Assembly (NCBI GenBank): GCA_024641125.1
Contig: JAHEDQ010000021.1
Span: 1-33,858 of the forward strand
Length of the DNA: 33,858 bases
Source: Candidatus Competibacteraceae bacterium
Lineage (GTDB): Bacteria; Pseudomonadota; Gammaproteobacteria; Competibacterales; JAHEDQ01
Reading direction: 5' to 3'
The notes under the pieces are model-generated. The model ran no database searches. It was not told the DNA's origin and saw only the letters and a program-made list of their open reading frames with translations. The position numbers were made by a program, and so were the translations under genes. Shown here piece after piece: positions 24,412 to 33,858 of the stretch. Positions within the stretch are counted from its first letter, which is position 1. Each line of letters opens with the position of its first letter.

Positions 24412-24909
24412 TCAACCGGCGGCGGCACTGAGTTGCTCGATGATCTGCCAGGCCGCTTCCTGCACCAGCTCAATGTAGATCTGCTCCTCCGCCGCGGTAC
24501 GACTCACAACCTCTGTTTCACTGTAGGCGTAATCGCGCCGTGTCGACACGGTTCGTCGCTCAAACAGCGGTTCACCCGCGCCGGTTTCGGCACTGAAGGC
24601 CACTTCATAGATCAGCTGAAACTCAACCGCCTTGCCGGTGCGGCCCAATGCAACCACTTCCCGCCGACGGCTTGTGTCCTGGATCAAAAGGCGGGTGGTC
24701 GGATTGTCACTCGCACCAACCAGGGTCGAGCCGTTGACCTTGAGGAGTTGGCGCAGCATCAAACCGATGTCACTGTAGGTCTCAGCCCCCAGCAACTCGA
24801 CCCGCTCCATTGCCGGTGGCAACTCGGTCAGCCCCCTCAATTTGAACCCGCAACCGGCGGTCGACAGCGTCATGAGCGTGGACAAAACAAAAACCAGGGC
24901 GAGACGCAT
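24412..24909 (-). CDS. lptE: LPS-assembly lipoprotein LptE
   Basis: LptE is the outer-membrane lipoprotein that plugs the LptD barrel and helps insert LPS. I take the ATG at 24909 (165 residues) because it begins a lipoprotein signal peptide with lipobox LSTAGC and lipidated C20, followed by GFKLRG, the typical mature start. The ORF start at 25002 runs back into leuS and hides the signal. The remainder shows the alpha/beta layout, with the C-terminal helix AAEEQIYIELVQEAAWQIIEQL. It is 13 bases downstream of leuS. Together with lptCAB at the left of the window, four Lpt components are encoded here; lptD, lptF and lptG are not. Confidence 0.94.
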   Translation of the reverse strand: MRLALVFVLSTLMTLSTAGCGFKLRGLTELPPAMERVELLGAETYSDIGLMLRQLLKVNGSTLVGASDNPTTRLLIQDTSRRREVVALGRTGKAVEFQLIYEVAFSAETGAGEPLFERRTVSTRRDYAYSETEVVSRTAAEEQIYIELVQEAAWQIIEQLSAAAG

Positions 24910-24922
24910 CAGTTCACCGTCC

Positions 24923-27508
24923 TCAGCACACGATATTGACCAGCTTGGCGGGCACCACAATGATCTTGCGAATGGTCTGCGCCGCCACAAACCGGGCCAC
25001 ATTGGGTTCAGCCAGCGCGGCCTGCTCCACCGCGGCCTTGTCCGAGTCCGCGGACACCATCACACGTCCCCGCAGGCGGCCGTTGACCTGGACCACAATC
25101 TCCACTTCCTCACGGACCAAAGCGCGCTCGTCTGTCACCGGCCAAGGCGCATCCACTACCGGGCTTGAATGACCCAGTTCCAGCCATAACCGATGGCAGA
25201 CATGGGGCGTGATCGGGGCCAACAACCGGACCGCCGTGTCCAGCGCCTCCTGTGCAACCGCGCGTCCGGCAGCAGTGTCATCTTTAAAGCGCGCCAGGGC
25301 GTTCAGCAGTTCCATCACGGCCGCAACCGCGGTGTTGAATGTGCGTCGCCGATCAACGTCGTCGGTCACTTTGACAATTGTCTCGTGCACCTTGCGCCGG
25401 AGCGACTTCTGCTCGCCGGTGGCGGCGACCGCCGCCTCTGCTGAAACGGGGCCGGAGACCAGGTGCCGGACGGTCAGGCCCCACAATCGTTGCAGAAATC
25501 GCTCGGCGCCGGCCACCGCCGAGTCGTTCCATTCCAGCGCCTGATCCGGGGGGGATGCGAACATCATATACAGGCGAACCGTATCCGCCCCGTAGCGGTC
25601 GATCATCTCCTGCGGGTCCACTCCGTTGTTCTTTGACTTGGACATCTTCTCCACGGCGCCCACCGTCACCGCCGTGCCGTCGGCGACCAACCGGGCCCCA
25701 GTCACCTTGCCTTTGTCGTCGCGCTCAACTTCCACCTCCCGGGGCGCATACCAATGCCTTTTGCTCCCCTGGTCGCGGTAGTAGGTGGGCGCGTTGACCA
25801 TGCCCTGGGTCAGCAGGCTTGCAAATGGCTCGTCGCCGGCCACCAACCCCTCGTCGCGCATCAGTTTGTGAAAGAAGCGGGCATACAGCAGATGCAGGAT
25901 GGCGTGCTCAACGCCGCCGACGTACTGATCCACCGGCAACCAGTATCTGGCGCGCTCATCCAACATTGCCTGATCGTTGTCTGCACAGCAGAATCGCGCG
26001 TAGTACCAGGACGACTCCATGAAGGTATCGAAGGTATCGGTTTCGCGCTCAGCCGGTGCGCCGGTGACCGGATGGACGGTCCGCAGAAACGCGGGCATAT
26101 GTCGAAGCGGCGAGCCACTGCCGTCGAACGCAACCCGCTCGGGCAAAACCACGGGCAAATCCGACTCCGGCACGGGAATGGCGCCTTCACCCTCATTGAT
26201 CATGGGAATCGGCGCCCCCCAGTAGCGTTGCCGACTGACCAACCAATCGCGCAGACGGTAGTTGGTGCGCCGTCGTCCCAGCCCCTTTTTCTCCACATCA
26301 GCGGCAATGGCATCAAACGCCTGTTGGAAGCCGAGACCGTTGTGAGCGCCGGAATTAACCAACACGCCTTTTTCGGTGAAGGCGCATTGCGTTAAATCGC
26401 AAACGGTGGACGCGTCCCAAGGGGCAATAACCTGTTTGATGGGCAACTGGTACTTGCGGGCAAACTCCCAATCCCGCTGATCGTGGCCCGGCACCGCCAT
26501 GACCGCACCGGTGCCGTAGGCCATGAGCACAAAATTCGCCACCCACACCGGAACGGGCTGACCGGTGAGTGGATGCAGTGCGTTAACACCCAGTGGATGA
26601 CCGGTTTTTTCCAGAGTCTCGATCACGGCCTCCGAGACACCGGTCTGCTTGCAACGCGCCACGAATTCGGCAACTTCATGGTTCTCCCCGGCCACCCGGG
26701 TCGCCAAGGGATGTTCGGGTGCCACCGCCATGTAGCTGACCCCGAGCATGGTGTCTGGCCGGGTGGTGTAAATGGCAAGCGTCTCGCCGCCGCCTTCGAT
26801 GGGAAACTCGACCTCCAGCCCAAACGAGCGCCCGATCCAGTTACGCTGCATGGTTCGCACCGAATCCGGCCAACCCTCCATGTTATCCAGACTGTCCAGA
26901 AGCTCGTCTGCGTAGTCGGTGATCTTGAGAAACCACTGGGGAATCTCACGCCGCTCAACCATGGCGCCGGAACGCCAACCGCATCCGTCGATGACCTGTT
27001 CGTTGGCCAACACGGTTTGGTCGACCGGGTCCCAGTTGACAACAGCGTTGCGCTTGTAGACCAGACCCTTGCGATACAAGCGGGTAAAAAACCACTGCTC
27101 CCAGCGATAGTAGTCGGGATCGCAGGTGGCCAGCTCCCGCGACCAGTCGTAACCGAAGCCGAGCCTGCGCAGCTGCGCTTTCATGTAGTCGATGTTCTGC
27201 CGGGTCCATTCTGCGGGTGGCACATTGCGTTCCATCGCCGCATTTTCCGCCGGCAAACCGAAGGCGTCCCAACCCATGGGTTGCAATACGTTCTTGCCCA
27301 ACATGCGCTGATAGCGGCTGATGACGTCACCGATCGTGTAGTTCCGCACATGACCCATGTGCAGGCGGCCGCTCGGATACGGAAACATGGAGAGGCAGTA
27401 GAATTTCTCCCGATCGGGATCTTCGGTCACCTGGAACGTGCCGTTCTGATCCCAGAACAACTGGGCTTCGAGCTCAATCTGTTGCGGCTTGTATACGTCG
27501 TCGATCAC
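24923..27508 (-). CDS. leuS: Leucyl-tRNA synthetase
   Basis: LeuRS charges tRNA-Leu and edits mischarged norvaline and isoleucine. The true start is the GTG at 27508, which gives 861 residues (E. coli 860), begins [20 protein letters not shown] and has AGGA upstream; the 1077-residue track ORF includes 216 residues of upstream antisense to the neighbouring gene. Visible domains: HIGH motif as HMGH (50-53) in [19 protein letters not shown], the CP1 editing domain with TTRPDTMLG and [20 protein letters not shown] as [10 protein letters not shown], and the anticodon-binding and C-terminal domain ending with [13 protein letters not shown]. It is divergent from the DUF1451 gene. Confidence 0.97.
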   Translation of the reverse strand: MIDDVYKPQQIELEAQLFWDQNGTFQVTEDPDREKFYCLSMFPYPSGRLHMGHVRNYTIGDVISRYQRMLGKNVLQPMGWDAFGLPAENAAMERNVPPAEWTRQNIDYMKAQLRRLGFGYDWSRELATCDPDYYRWEQWFFTRLYRKGLVYKRNAVVNWDPVDQTVLANEQVIDGCGWRSGAMVERREIPQWFLKITDYADELLDSLDNMEGWPDSVRTMQRNWIGRSFGLEVEFPIEGGGETLAIYTTRPDTMLGVSYMAVAPEHPLATRVAGENHEVAEFVARCKQTGVSEAVIETLEKTGHPLGVNALHPLTGQPVPVWVANFVLMAYGTGAVMAVPGHDQRDWEFARKYQLPIKQVIAPWDASTVCDLTQCAFTEKGVLVNSGAHNGLGFQQAFDAIAADVEKKGLGRRRTNYRLRDWLVSRQRYWGAPIPMINEGEGAIPVPESDLPVVLPERVAFDGSGSPLRHMPAFLRTVHPVTGAPAERETDTFDTFMESSWYYARFCCADNDQAMLDERARYWLPVDQYVGGVEHAILHLLYARFFHKLMRDEGLVAGDEPFASLLTQGMVNAPTYYRDQGSKRHWYAPREVEVERDDKGKVTGARLVADGTAVTVGAVEKMSKSKNNGVDPQEMIDRYGADTVRLYMMFASPPDQALEWNDSAVAGAERFLQRLWGLTVRHLVSGPVSAEAAVAATGEQKSLRRKVHETIVKVTDDVDRRRTFNTAVAAVMELLNALARFKDDTAAGRAVAQEALDTAVRLLAPITPHVCHRLWLELGHSSPVVDAPWPVTDERALVREEVEIVVQVNGRLRGRVMVSADSDKAAVEQAALAEPNVARFVAAQTIRKIIVVPAKLVNIVC

Positions 27509-27676
27509 ATCGTTTTCCTGCGAACGGAATTCCGAACCTCGGCGAACCGGCGGTCTGGAAAAGCAATCGGTCACGATACCCAACCGGCGGACGGTGAACA
27601 ACCTGCACGCAAGGCTTGCATGGCGCCTGGCGGGGGCCAAGACTATCGCATAGCCTGAAGTAAACGGGAGGACGAC

Positions 27677-28204
27677 ATGACCAAGCCGGACACAACCCAC
27701 CAGGTGGGGGCTTACAACCAGATGATGGAACGCGTAAAGGGCGCGCTGGAACACGCCGAGCAAGAGACCTTGCCGACGCTGCAAAAAAGCATCGATGAGG
27801 CAAAGATGAGGGCGATCGAACTGGGCGAGCTCACCCGGGAGGAAGCAGATGAGATCGGCCAATGGTTGAAACGTGATCTGGAGGATGCGGGCTACTATCT
27901 GGCCAGCACCGGCAGCGAGCTTCGGGACTGGTTCCGGTTCGACATTGAGCAGGTCGAGGCCCGCCTGCTGGATCTGTTCAAGCAGGCAACCGACCTCAGC
28001 CGGCTTGAGTTTCTGGCGTTCGAGAATCGGGTTCTGGCCGAATCCCAGTACCATACCGGGCAGGTGACTGCGCCCGGCACCCTGCTCTGCCAGGACTGCG
28101 GAAAAGAGCTGCATTTTCACCAAACCGGACACATTCCTCCGTGCCCGACCTGCCATGGCAGCCGGTTCGAGCGCGTGAGCGCCAGCGCGTCAGACGCGCA
28201 CTGA
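27677..28204 (+). CDS. Zinc ribbon-containing protein, DUF1451 (YbeL-like)
   Basis: A 175-residue protein of the DUF1451/YbeL family, of unknown function. The first ~110 residues are charged and helical ([21 protein letters not shown], then [18 protein letters not shown]), and the C-terminus carries a zinc ribbon with C138-x2-C141 and C156-x2-C159 ([18 protein letters not shown]). The start has GGGAGG upstream. It is the only plus-strand gene in a 20-kb minus-strand block, divergent from leuS and overlapping the end of lnt by 15 bases. The E. coli homologue ybeL is likewise divergent from leuS, so the placement is ancestral. Confidence 0.9.
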   Translation: MTKPDTTHQVGAYNQMMERVKGALEHAEQETLPTLQKSIDEAKMRAIELGELTREEADEIGQWLKRDLEDAGYYLASTGSELRDWFRFDIEQVEARLLDLFKQATDLSRLEFLAFENRVLAESQYHTGQVTAPGTLLCQDCGKELHFHQTGHIPPCPTCHGSRFERVSASASDAH

Positions 28205-29728
28205 GGGTTTTCGGCGTCCACTCAACAGCGCCGCCAGCAACATGCCCAGCGCCAGCAGCAGACTCGGTGTGGCGCCCCAACGCACATAAGGTGTGGCGCC
28301 GGTTCGCGGAATCCACTGGCCGATCAAGGCATGCGCTTCGAATTGCGGCGTTCGCGCGAGCACCGCTCCGGTCGCATCAATGATGGCGCTGATGCCGTTG
28401 TTGGTGCCGCGCAACACATACCGCTCCGACTCCATGGCGCGCAGACGGGCGATCTGCAGGTGTTGGTGGGGCGCCAGCGAATTGCCGAACCAGGCATCGT
28501 TGCTGACATTGACCAGAACATTGGACTGGGGCAATGAGCGACGGATCAGGCCGGGAAAAATGATTTCGTAGCAGATCGATGCGCCGATACGAACGGACCC
28601 CAATTTGAAGCCAGGCTGTTGCGGCTCACCTCGGCCGAAATCCGACATGGGGATCTGCACGTACTCGCTGAAAACGTTCAACACACCACGCATCGGGATG
28701 AACTCACCGAACGGAACCAGATGCCGTTTGTTGTATGCACCGTCCGCCGCACCAAGTGCCACCAGGCTGTTGTAGACCCGTCCATCGACCTGGGTCGGTG
28801 CCCCGGTCAGCAGCAGGCTGCCGCGCCGAAGCAATCGTGCGGACAATTCCGGGCCGAACGCACCGAGCTGATCCATGTAAAAAGGCAACGCTGTTTCCGG
28901 CCAGACAACCAGATCCGTGGGTTCGGAGTCGAAGGTGAGACTCACATACCGATCTAGGGTCCTGCGGCGCCATTCGGGACGCCACTTCAGGTCCTGTTCG
29001 ATGTTGCCTTGAATCAGCGCAACGCTGAACTTCGAGGGCGATGCCCGGGTCCATTCGCGCTCTTTCAGCAGGTGGCCGCTGATGAGAATCAACAGCGCGA
29101 GACTCAACGCCAGCGAGCGGGCCAACATTGGGCCTCTGACACCCAGAGCCAGCGCGCCGGCGAGTACCGCGGTGAGCAGGCACAAGCCGTGAACACCCAA
29201 CAGGGGCGCCCACCCGGCAAGGACCGAGTCGGATTGACTGTAACCCAGAGCCAACCAGGGAAACCCGGTTAAAACCCACTCGCGGAGCCACTCGGTCAGG
29301 GTCCAAAGCGCGGGCAGCAACAGGATCAGGCTGGGCGCGGCCGTCAACGATCTGGCCCAGGCCATCCCAGCCGCGACCAGCGCTGGATACACCGCGAGGT
29401 ATCCCACCAGCAGCAGGGTCAACAAACCGGCCACTACGGGGCTGGCCTGCCCGTAATCATGCAGACTGAAATAGACCCAGTGGACACCGCCGCCAAACAT
29501 GCCCAGGCCGAACAGCCATCCTCTCAACAGGGCTTGCGATAACGGGATACGGCGCCAAAGCAATGCCGCCAGCCCCAAGGATAGAGGTGCGACCCAGTAG
29601 GCGTTGAACGGGGCGAACGCCAACGGCATGGACAGCCCCAGCAGAAGACAGAGGGCAGACCCCGAGCGGCCGAAAGCAAACCGGCTCGCCCGGGTCGAAG
29701 TGGGCACGGGAAATTGACGCTGATTCAA
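28190..29728 (-). CDS. lnt: Apolipoprotein N-acyltransferase Lnt
   Basis: Lnt adds the third acyl chain to lipoproteins at the inner membrane, which Lol sorting normally requires. The 512-residue protein (E. coli 512) has 6-8 membrane segments in the first ~225 residues and a periplasmic nitrilase-like domain with the triad E278 (WPETALPF), K334 (YNKRHLVPFGEF) and C386 (SICYEIIFPG). The last ~30 residues form another membrane segment (LLLALGMLLAALL). The start is the TTG at 29728; a GTG seven codons further in is possible, and I am not sure which is used. It follows corC on the same strand and overlaps the DUF1451 gene convergently. Confidence 0.96.
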   Translation of the reverse strand: MNQRQFPVPTSTRASRFAFGRSGSALCLLLGLSMPLAFAPFNAYWVAPLSLGLAALLWRRIPLSQALLRGWLFGLGMFGGGVHWVYFSLHDYGQASPVVAGLLTLLLVGYLAVYPALVAAGMAWARSLTAAPSLILLLPALWTLTEWLREWVLTGFPWLALGYSQSDSVLAGWAPLLGVHGLCLLTAVLAGALALGVRGPMLARSLALSLALLILISGHLLKEREWTRASPSKFSVALIQGNIEQDLKWRPEWRRRTLDRYVSLTFDSEPTDLVVWPETALPFYMDQLGAFGPELSARLLRRGSLLLTGAPTQVDGRVYNSLVALGAADGAYNKRHLVPFGEFIPMRGVLNVFSEYVQIPMSDFGRGEPQQPGFKLGSVRIGASICYEIIFPGLIRRSLPQSNVLVNVSNDAWFGNSLAPHQHLQIARLRAMESERYVLRGTNNGISAIIDATGAVLARTPQFEAHALIGQWIPRTGATPYVRWGATPSLLLALGMLLAALLSGRRKPSVRV

Positions 29729-29740
29729 ATCAGGACGTTC

Positions 29741-30604
29741 TCAACCGGGCTCAGTGGCACCTGCATCCGGCCGCCGATTCAGACCCAACAAATGGATGCG
29801 CCGGTTGTCGGCCCTCACCACCGAGAATTCGAACCCGCTCACATCCACCGTTTCACCCCGGCGGGGCAGCCGTCCGATCGTATTCATCACCAGCCCACCT
29901 ATGGTGTCGAACTCATCATCGCTGAACGTGGATCCGAAGTAGGCATTGAAATCCTCGATCGGCGTCAGAGCCAACACCAGATACTGCCCATCGGGCTGCT
30001 CACGGATGTAGGCGTCCTCTTCGGCGTCGTGTTCGTCGTCGATTTCACCGACGATTTGCTCAAGCACATCTTCAATGGTGACCAATCCAGCCACCCCACC
30101 ATACTCATCCAGCACAATCGCCATGTGCAGCCGCGACAATCGGAACTCTTTCAGCAGTGCATTGAGCCGTTTGCTCTCTGGAATGAACTTGGCGGGCCGC
30201 AGAAAATCCGTCAACCGCAGAGGCGCATCGCCATCGGCGGCAAAATAGCGCAGCATGTCCTTGGCCAGCAGTACACCCAGTACTTCGTCGCGGTTCTCAC
30301 CCACCACAGGCAGACGCGAGTGGCCGGAATCGATGACCACCTCCAGGATCTTATCAAGCGGCCAGTCATGCTCCAGTGCCACCATCTGGGCGCGGGGGAT
30401 CATAACGTCACGCACCTGCATCTCAGATACCTGCATCACCCCCTCCATCATGCCCAGGGCTTCGGCATCAAGCAGATCCCGCTGCTGCGCATCGCGCAGC
30501 AGCTCAAGCAGTGCCTCCTGATCCTTGGGCTCACCAAGCAACGCCTGACCCAGCCGCTCCAGCCAGGACCGCTGAGCGCCGCCACTATCCCGTTGCTCGT
30601 CCAT
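29741..30604 (-). CDS. corC: CorC/YbeX-type CBS and transporter-associated domain protein
   Basis: CorC (YbeX) is a cytoplasmic CBS-pair protein linked to magnesium/cobalt homeostasis and, in E. coli, to ribosome metabolism. The 287-residue product (E. coli 292) starts at the ATG at 30604, with CGGAG upstream; the track start at 30691 runs into ybeY. Features are an N-terminal helix (DQEALLELLRDAQQRDLLD), two CBS motifs (VRDVMIPRAQMVALE and FRLSRLHMAIVLDEYGGVAGLVTIEDVLEQIVGEI) and a C-terminal transporter-associated domain (FDTIGGLVMNTIGRLPRRGE). It overlaps ybeY by 20 bases and precedes lnt. Confidence 0.95.
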   Translation of the reverse strand: MDEQRDSGGAQRSWLERLGQALLGEPKDQEALLELLRDAQQRDLLDAEALGMMEGVMQVSEMQVRDVMIPRAQMVALEHDWPLDKILEVVIDSGHSRLPVVGENRDEVLGVLLAKDMLRYFAADGDAPLRLTDFLRPAKFIPESKRLNALLKEFRLSRLHMAIVLDEYGGVAGLVTIEDVLEQIVGEIDDEHDAEEDAYIREQPDGQYLVLALTPIEDFNAYFGSTFSDDEFDTIGGLVMNTIGRLPRRGETVDVSGFEFSVVRADNRRIHLLGLNRRPDAGATEPG

Positions 30605-31073
30605 TCGGCTCCGTATGCAGTTGGTAGGGATTGGAAAAACCCAACCCCTCCAGAATTTCACATTCGATACGCTCCATACGCACCGCATCATCCTCGGTCA
30701 GATGGTCGTAACCCAGAAGGTGCAAGGTGCCGTGTATCGCCATATGGGCGTAATGGGCCCGAACGGATTTACCCTGCTCATCCGCTTCCCGCGCGACTAC
30801 CGGGGCACAGATGACCAGATCGCCCAACACGGCCTGGTTTTCGGGCAATCCCGGCATCGGCTCGAAGGGAAAGGAAAGCACGTTGGTGGCGCCTTCGCCC
30901 CCACGGAATCGCCGATTCAGTTCCAGGCCCTCGAACTCGTCCACCAAGCGGATGGTCATGGCACCACGGACGGTCACGGCAGTGTCAATCGCCCTGACCC
31001 AGCCATCAAAGCATGCGGCAGTTGGCACATCCGTCAAGAGGGTCGCGTACTGGACTTCGATCGACGCGCTCAC
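30585..31073 (-). CDS. ybeY: Endoribonuclease/rRNA maturation factor YbeY
   Basis: YbeY is a metal-dependent protein required for 16S rRNA 3'-end maturation and 70S quality control. The 162-residue protein has the family motif HGTLHLLGYDH with metal ligands H114, H118 and H124, plus the conserved arginine in LNRRFRG and TNVLSFPFE. The start is a GTG sharing GTGA with the phoH stop; length is close to E. coli (155). The phoH-ybeY-corC-lnt order is standard. Confidence 0.96.
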   Translation of the reverse strand: MSASIEVQYATLLTDVPTAACFDGWVRAIDTAVTVRGAMTIRLVDEFEGLELNRRFRGGEGATNVLSFPFEPMPGLPENQAVLGDLVICAPVVAREADEQGKSVRAHYAHMAIHGTLHLLGYDHLTEDDAVRMERIECEILEGLGFSNPYQLHTEPNGRATG

Positions 31074-32077
31074 GGCGTGTCTTCAGCCTTTTCGTAGGCG
31101 GCCACGATGCGCTGCACCAGCGGATGCCGCACCACGTCGCGCGTGCTGAAAAAGGTGCAGCTTATCCCGTCCACACCCGCCAGAACCTCCAGCGCGTGGC
31201 GCAGACCGGAGCGCTGCCCGCGGGGCAGGTCCACCTGGGTCACGTCGCCGGTAACCACCGCGGTGGACCCAAATCCAATCCGGGTGAGGAACATCTTCAT
31301 CTGTTCCAAGGTGGTATTCTGGGCCTCATCCAGGATCACAAACGACTCATTCAGGGTCCGTCCCCGCATAAATGCGAGGGGCGCCACTTCGATCACGTTG
31401 CGCTCCAACAGTCGCCCCACACGTTCGAAACCCAACATTTCGTACAAAGCGTCGTACAATGGGCGCAGATACGGGTCGATCTTCTGGGCCATGTCCCCGG
31501 GCAGAAAGCCCAAGCGCTCACCGGCTTCGACGGCCGGGCGGACGAGTAGAATGCGCCGCACCTGGTCGCGTTCCAGGGCGTCCACCGCGCAGGCCACCGC
31601 CAGATACGTCTTGCCGGTACCGGCCGGCCCCACCCCGAAGTTCAAATCGTGGGTCAGGATGCTGTGCATGTAGCGATGCTGCGCCGGACCGCGACCGCGT
31701 ACCACACCGCGGCGGGTGCGGATCGAAATTTCTTCCAGGCCTTCGCCGGCCGAATCGGAGTCTGTCTCCGCACCGGCCTCATGCAGAGCCAGGTGGACTC
31801 CTTCGGGCGTCAAGTCGTGGGCCTCGGTAGACCGATACAAGGTGGCCAGCATCTCGGTTACCCGAGGGACCATTTCGGCCGCGCCCACAACCCTGAAGCG
31901 ACTGCCGCGATTGCTGATCTCGACGCCCATACGTTGCTCTATGAGCCGAAGGTGCTCGTTGAACTGGCCACACAAACTGGCAAGTCGTTCGTTGTCCACC
32001 GGCTCAAGGCTGACATCGCTGGTGTGCAGGGATTCATCCAACGCTGTGCTGCGCCTCAACCGGGGCAACGGATGCAT
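31070..32077 (-). CDS. ybeZ: PhoH family ATPase (YbeZ)
   Basis: PhoH-like P-loop ATPase that works with YbeY in RNA handling; E. coli YbeZ interacts with YbeY. The start at the ATG at 32077 is chosen because GGAGG lies 6 bases upstream; it gives 335 residues. A KH-like N-terminal domain ([23 protein letters not shown]) is followed by Walker A GPAGTGKT (150-157), the [20 protein letters not shown] segment, Walker [10 protein letters not shown] and an arginine-rich [16 protein letters not shown] end. It overlaps the miaB stop by 44 bases. The ORF start at 32161 extends further into miaB and is less likely. Confidence 0.95.
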   Translation of the reverse strand: MHPLPRLRRSTALDESLHTSDVSLEPVDNERLASLCGQFNEHLRLIEQRMGVEISNRGSRFRVVGAAEMVPRVTEMLATLYRSTEAHDLTPEGVHLALHEAGAETDSDSAGEGLEEISIRTRRGVVRGRGPAQHRYMHSILTHDLNFGVGPAGTGKTYLAVACAVDALERDQVRRILLVRPAVEAGERLGFLPGDMAQKIDPYLRPLYDALYEMLGFERVGRLLERNVIEVAPLAFMRGRTLNESFVILDEAQNTTLEQMKMFLTRIGFGSTAVVTGDVTQVDLPRGQRSGLRHALEVLAGVDGISCTFFSTRDVVRHPLVQRIVAAYEKAEDTP

Positions 32078-33416
32078 CTGCAGCCTCCGAGCGTGCTGCC
32101 AGCACACCGCGCAGAGAGTTGGGCAGGGCTTCGGTGATAAGCACATCCACGAACTGACCAATTAAGCGCTCACCCCCGGGGAAATTCACCACCCGGTTAT
32201 TCTCCGTGCGACCCGCCATCTGCAGCGCATCCTTGCGCGAAGGCCGCTCGACCAATATGCGCTGTACAGTCCCCACCATCTCCCGCGATCGCCTGTCCGC
32301 CATCTCGGAAATCCGCGCCTGTAGCCGGGCCAGCCGCGCTTTTTTCTCTGCCAAAGGGGTTATGTCGGGCAAGCCCGCCGCGGGCGTACCTGGCCGCGGG
32401 CTGTAGATGAAACTGAAACTGTGATCGAAACCAACACGCTCTATGAGATCCATGGTCGCTTCGAACTCGGCCTCGGTTTCACCCGGAAATCCGACAATGA
32501 AATCCGATGACAGGGCAATGTCGGGACGTACTGCCCGCAGCTTGCGGATCTTCGATTTGTACTCCAGGACGGTGTGGCCACGTTTCATGGCCGCCAGAAC
32601 CCGGTCGCAGCCGGACTGCACCGGCAGGTGCACATGACTCACGAGTTCCGGGACCTTGCCATAAACACCGATCAGACCATCGGAGAACTCAACCGGATGC
32701 GAGGTGGTGAATCGAATCCGGTCGATACCGTCCACTGCCGCCACAAATTCGATCAGCAGGGCCAGATCAGCGATCTCGCCGTCGTACATGGGACCACGGT
32801 AGGCGTTGACATTCTGCCCGAGCAGGTTGACCTCTCTCACCCCCTGGGCGGCCAGACTCGCAACTTCGGCCAACACATCATCGAAGGGGCGGCTGACTTC
32901 CTCACCCCGGGTGTAGGGCACCACACAAAAGCTGCAGTACTTGCTGCACCCCTCCATCACCGATACGAATGCCGTTGGCCCCTGGGCGCGGGGTTCGGGC
33001 AGGCAATCGAACTTCTCGATTTCCGGAAAGCTGATGTCCACCACCGGCTGACGGTCTTTTTGCAGACGGGTCAGCATGTCCGGCAGACGATGCAGGGTCT
33101 GGGGCCCGAACACCAGGTCGACATAGGGCGATCGTTCGCGTATCGCGTGGCCTTCCTGGCTGGCCACGCAGCCACCTACCCCAATCACCAGGCCGGGGTG
33201 CTGCTGTTTACGTTCCTTCCAGCGACCCAATTCGGAGAACACTTTCTCCTGGGCTTTTTCCCGGATCGAACAGGTGTTGAGCAACACCACGTCGGCTTGA
33301 TCCGGGTCGGCGGTCAGTTCCAGGCCGTGCGAATCGGCAAGCACGTCGGCCATTTTGGCCGAATCGTACTCGTTCATCTGACATCCGTGGGTGCGAATGA
33401 AAAGTTTACGGGCCAT
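32034..33416 (-). CDS. miaB: tRNA-2-methylthio-N6-dimethylallyladenosine synthase MiaB
   Basis: MiaB is a radical-SAM methylthiotransferase modifying A37 of tRNAs that read UNN codons. The 460-residue protein has the N-terminal Fe-S cluster cysteines C12, C49 and C83, the radical-SAM CxxxCxxC motif as C157-SKY-C161-SF-C164, the [10 protein letters not shown] and [12 protein letters not shown] segments of the barrel, and a C-terminal TRAM domain ending [16 protein letters not shown]. The ATG at 33416 gives the canonical start [21 protein letters not shown] ~25-residue tail ([21 protein letters not shown]) extends past TRAM. It is the first gene of the miaB-phoH-ybeY-corC-lnt run. Confidence 0.97.
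   Translation of the reverse strand: MARKLFIRTHGCQMNEYDSAKMADVLADSHGLELTADPDQADVVLLNTCSIREKAQEKVFSELGRWKERKQQHPGLVIGVGGCVASQEGHAIRERSPYVDLVFGPQTLHRLPDMLTRLQKDRQPVVDISFPEIEKFDCLPEPRAQGPTAFVSVMEGCSKYCSFCVVPYTRGEEVSRPFDDVLAEVASLAAQGVREVNLLGQNVNAYRGPMYDGEIADLALLIEFVAAVDGIDRIRFTTSHPVEFSDGLIGVYGKVPELVSHVHLPVQSGCDRVLAAMKRGHTVLEYKSKIRKLRAVRPDIALSSDFIVGFPGETEAEFEATMDLIERVGFDHSFSFIYSPRPGTPAAGLPDITPLAEKKARLARLQARISEMADRRSREMVGTVQRILVERPSRKDALQMAGRTENNRVVNFPGGERLIGQFVDVLITEALPNSLRGVLAARSEAADASVAPVEAQHSVG
32084..32088 (-). promoter_or_regulatory. Shine-Dalgarno of phoH inside miaB
   Basis: GGAGG at 32084-32088 lies 6 bases before the ATG at 32077 on the minus strand, within the last codons of miaB. It decides the phoH start. 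Confidence 0.65.
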
Positions 33417-33448
33417 GAATTCCGGGTTGAACTGAGAGCGAACCGCGA

Positions 33449-33457
33449 ATTATCGCA
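33449..33457 (-). promoter_or_regulatory. Candidate extended -10 promoter for miaB
   Basis: On the minus strand TGCGATAAT lies about 33 bases before the miaB ATG: a TGn extension followed by GATAAT. No good -35 is seen 17 bases upstream. It would start the miaB operon transcript at about 33442. Confidence 0.4.
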
Positions 33458-33567
33458 TGTGCATACGACAGCCACCACCCCAATGGTTGAGATAGACGGT
33501 CGGGAATCTCCAGTAAGATTCACACCGGTCGGCCTGGTCTTGGAGGCCGCCGCTGTCGCACCTGGCT

Positions 33568-33858
33568 TCAGTAAGGTTTGTCCAGAGAGACGGATACTGT
33601 CTCATCGATCCAATCCTTGGTACGCAGGCGCACCTCGATCAAGACCGCCGCGACGGAAAACTCCTCGCCCATCAGATGCACGCCGGCGTCAGCCACACCA
33701 CGGGCATCCAAAGCGAGCAACTTACAGGCTGCATGCACTTCCACGGGTAAGGCATCCCAGGCTTCTTCGGCACGCTGCGCCAACCGTCGGTCAAACCGCG
33801 CGAGCCAGGCATCGCCATCGTCAGGCTCCATGCCCTCAACCGGAAACCCTGAGGTGGA
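33568..33858 (-). CDS. Unassigned protein, possibly the C-terminal part of a longer ORF (partial at window end)
   Basis: I do not recognise this protein. The track gives 87 residues from an ATG at 33831, but the same frame has no stop up to the window edge (nine more codons), so it may be the end of a larger gene. The readable part is acidic and helical at first (DDGDAWLARFDRRLAQRAEEAWDALP), then moderately hydrophobic (VHAACKLLALDARGVADAG), and ends DETVSVSLDKPY. GAGG lies 3 bases before the ATG, too close to be a convincing start signal. It is on the same strand as miaB, with a 151-base gap. No signal peptide, membrane segment or catalytic motif is visible. Confidence 0.45.
   Translation of the reverse strand, partial: STSGFPVEGMEPDDGDAWLARFDRRLAQRAEEAWDALPVEVHAACKLLALDARGVADAGVHLMGEEFSVAAVLIEVRLRTKDWIDETVSVSLDKPY

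Noticed and set aside
23458-24939. 493-residue plus-strand ORF
   Set aside because: It is antisense to holA and lptE; glutamine/histidine-rich composition is typical of an antisense frame.
26483-27658. 391-residue plus-strand ORF
   Set aside because: It is antisense to leuS, which is intact with HMGH and KMSKS motifs.
27509-28156. 216-residue N-terminal extension of leuS in the ORF track
   Set aside because: It is antisense to the zinc-ribbon gene; the GTG at 27508 gives the canonical 861-residue LeuRS with a Shine-Dalgarno.
29714-30814. 366-residue plus-strand ORF
   Set aside because: It is antisense to corC and ybeY, both with clear family motifs.

Overview
The window is ordinary chromosomal DNA from a GC-rich Gram-negative bacterium, almost certainly a gammaproteobacterium. 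It carries the full gammaproteobacterial kdsC-lptCAB-rpoN-hpf-ptsN-rapZ block, the miaB-phoH-ybeY-corC-lnt-leuS-lptE-holA-nadD-rsfS-rlmH block and the maf-rng-yhdP-nitrilase block. An HPr kinase, a mannose-type EIIA and MgtE attached to the rpoN cluster fit deep-branching environmental gammaproteobacteria (Chromatiales, Xanthomonadales and similar) better than enterics. The exact genus cannot be read from the sequence. No rRNA, tRNA, CRISPR array, prophage or intact insertion sequence was seen.

Plus strand, 1-13009: the end of kdsD, then kdsC, lptC, lptA and lptB (Kdo synthesis and LPS transport). Next come rpoN (sigma-54), hpf (ribosome hibernation), ptsN, a short HPr kinase, rapZ, EIIA-Man, HPr and enzyme I: a phosphotransfer chain with no sugar permease, so probably regulatory. 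They are followed by mgtE (Mg transport), a flavin disulfide oxidoreductase and darP, with mgtE, the oxidoreductase and darP joined by overlapping stop and start codons.

Minus strand, 13197-33416 (listed in + coordinate order, so transcription runs from the far end back): a Nit-type amidohydrolase, yhdP, rng, maf, a 405-bp noncoding gap, rlmH, rsfS, nadD, proA, holA, lptE, leuS, lnt, corC, ybeY, phoH and miaB. One zinc-ribbon gene (DUF1451/YbeL-like) runs the other way between leuS and lnt. An unassigned ORF open to the window edge lies upstream of miaB. The themes are outer-membrane building (LptABC/E, YhdP, Lnt, CorC), ribosome and RNA maintenance (Hpf, RsfS, RlmH, YbeY, RNase G, MiaB, DarP, LeuS) and nitrogen/carbon phosphotransfer signalling.

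The unusual material is noncoding. A 267-bp element with terminal inverted repeats (320-586) sits between the apparent Shine-Dalgarno sequence of kdsC and its start codon. A perfect 54-bp palindrome (20091-20144) lies in the gap between maf and rlmH, which is also where two normally separate conserved clusters have been joined and cell-shape genes usually found there are absent. I see no convincing new multi-gene system. The strongest leads are these two repeats, the minimal HPr kinase, and the oxidoreductase-darP extension of the PTS/mgtE operon.
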